8,610 bases of DNA. Source: an uncultured Flavobacteriales bacterium (GTDB lineage: Bacteria; Bacteroidota; Bacteroidia; Flavobacteriales_D; Parvicellaceae). The translations under genes and the position numbers were made by a program. The number at the start of each line of letters is the position of its first letter. The first letter of the stretch is position 1. Shown here one piece after another: positions 7,592 to 8,610 of the stretch. The stretch spans positions 1-8,610 of the forward strand of contig CALKFX010000206.1 of the NCBI GenBank assembly GCA_938084875.1, written 5' to 3'. The notes under the pieces were generated by a model. The model saw only the letters and a list, made by a program, of their open reading frames with translations. It had not been told where the DNA came from and made no database searches.

Positions 7592-8610
7592 TTATCTTAT
7601 TATAGTTATTGGTCCAGTCTGATTGGCTGTCTGACCTAAGGCGTCTGTAAGTTCAATGGTGTAATAATAAGTTCCAGAAGGAGTATCTAATCCATCTGTA
7701 GTTTTGCCATCCCAACTCATATTATTTCCTCCATTAAACTCCCAAATTTGATTGCCCCATTTATTGAATATAACTAGACTTGCTTCCTCATAATTTGGAA
7801 AGTTAAGACTCCAGTAATCATTAATTCCATCATCATTTGGACTAAAAGTATTTGGCATTTCAATACATTCTAATGTATTGTCAAAGGTTATGCTATCTAA
7901 GAGTTTGTAGCAATTATTAGCATCTGATACCAATACATTATAAATTTCATTATTGGCATACATAAGAGGGTTTTCATAGCTTCCATCAGACCAATAATAT
8001 CCATAGTATCCCATTCCGTTTTGAGAATGTATATGAATCATAATCCCTCCTTCAGCACATGTTTCTTGTTCTATAGAGTAATTTAGTACAATTGGACTAT
8101 TTTCAATTTGAATAGTCTCAACATCTGTAGCGATACATGGACCTAAAGTGTAAGTATAAGTAATATTATGGTTTCCAACTCCTGCAATTTTTGGGTCAAA
8201 AAATCCATTATTAACTCCGCTGCCGGTGAATGTTCCTCCAGACGGATTACCACCTTCAAGTTCAAATATTGGATGATCTTCACCACAAATATTATCAAAT
8301 TCACTCAAATGAGTTTCTAATGTATAAACATCAACAGTTAATCCAATACAATTACTTGCTGGACATAACCCACCTTCCGATCTTACATAGTAATTTGAAG
8401 TGGTTGAAGGGTTTACAGTAATCTGATTATTGGTTGTTGTGGTGCCAATTAAGGTTCCTGTTCCACAAGAGCCTTTATACCAAACCCATTGGCTACCATT
8501 TATCAATTGATTGGAGTTGTCAATACTAATTGTAGAGGAATTGCCATTACATATTTCATAAAGACTTGCACTTATTGAAACAGGATCAATATTTGCTTCG
8601 AGAACTACTA
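7592..8610 (-). CDS. T9SS type B sorting-domain adhesin-like protein, C-terminal part (5' end beyond window)
   Basis: 338 residues are visible and the frame stays open to the window edge, so the start is missing. A TTG at 8506 can look like a start but lies inside the protein: 34 further codons upstream are open and complete the same Ig-like domain. Visible parts: an Ig-like domain (about 9-95, with WVWYKGSCGTGTLIG and SNYYVRSEGGLC); a second one (about 97-160, with GGTFTGSGVNNGFFDP); a SprB-repeat-like domain (about 181-245, with YYWSDGS and VLVSDANNCY); and a type B (CHU_C, gliding-motility-associated) sorting domain from 251 to the end, opening with MPNTFSPNDDGINDYW and containing FNKWGNQIWE. 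Such proteins are exported by T9SS and held on the cell surface, often as large adhesins. Paired cysteines suggest disulphides. Ligand and full length are unknown. It is first in the operon with the PorP/SprF gene. Confidence 0.93.
   Translation of the reverse strand, partial: VVLEANIDPVSISASLYEICNGNSSTISIDNSNQLINGSQWVWYKGSCGTGTLIGTTTTNNQITVNPSTTSNYYVRSEGGLCPASNCIGLTVDVYTLETHLSEFDNICGEDHPIFELEGGNPSGGTFTGSGVNNGFFDPKIAGVGNHNITYTYTLGPCIATDVETIQIENSPIVLNYSIEQETCAEGGIMIHIHSQNGMGYYGYYWSDGSYENPLMYANNEIYNVLVSDANNCYKLLDSITFDNTLECIEMPNTFSPNDDGINDYWSLNFPNYEEASLVIFNKWGNQIWEFNGGNNMSWDGKTTDGLDTPSGTYYYTIELTDALGQTANQTGPITIIR

Noticed and set aside
7130..8421. Plus-strand open frames at 7130-7378 and 8230-8421
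   Set aside because: They are opposite the PorP/SprF gene and the adhesin gene, with low-complexity translations and no family features.
1..8610. CRISPR array, insertion sequence, riboswitch or defence system
   Set aside because: No regularly spaced repeats, transposase or nuclease motifs were seen, and the intergenic gaps are all under 100 bases.

Overview
The window comes from a low-GC member of the Bacteroidota, most likely of the Flavobacteriales. The evidence is three proteins of the type IX secretion system (T9SS), T9SS sorting domains of both type A and type B, the lack of Shine-Dalgarno sequences before the starts, and promoter candidates of the Bacteroidota form (TTTG, 19 bases, TAnnTTTG). 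The genus cannot be told from this sequence. Every gene I can support lies on the minus strand, so transcription runs from position 8610 down to 1.

Region 1 (8610 to 3842) is a tightly packed three-gene unit. First is the C-terminal part of a large secreted, adhesin-like protein ending in a type B (gliding-motility-associated) sorting domain; its 5' part lies beyond the window edge. Four bases later comes a PorP/SprF-family outer-membrane protein. It is followed at once by a large periplasmic protein with the PorE plan: TPR, PD40 beta-propeller, four carboxypeptidase-regulatory-like domains and a peptidoglycan-binding OmpA domain. Together they read as cargo, cargo-specific export or anchoring partner, and link to the cell wall.

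Region 2 (3841 to 1743) is housekeeping. gltX (glutamyl-tRNA synthetase) and folB (dihydroneopterin aldolase, folate synthesis) overlap by one base and are probably translated together. A tRNA-Cys(GCA) follows, with its own well-formed promoter right after the folB stop codon.

Region 3 (1742 to 83) holds a secreted multidomain oxidoreductase: signal peptide, a c-type cytochrome domain with a CxxCH haem site, a copper type II monooxygenase core of the PHM/DBM kind with all expected copper ligands in place, and a type A T9SS sorting domain. The last 82 bases (1 to 82) hold no gene.

There is no CRISPR array, insertion sequence, rRNA or phage gene. The items most worth a second look are the fusion of a haem domain to a copper monooxygenase exported by T9SS, and the cargo/PorP/PorE-like cassette. 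Neither can be called a new system from sequence alone.
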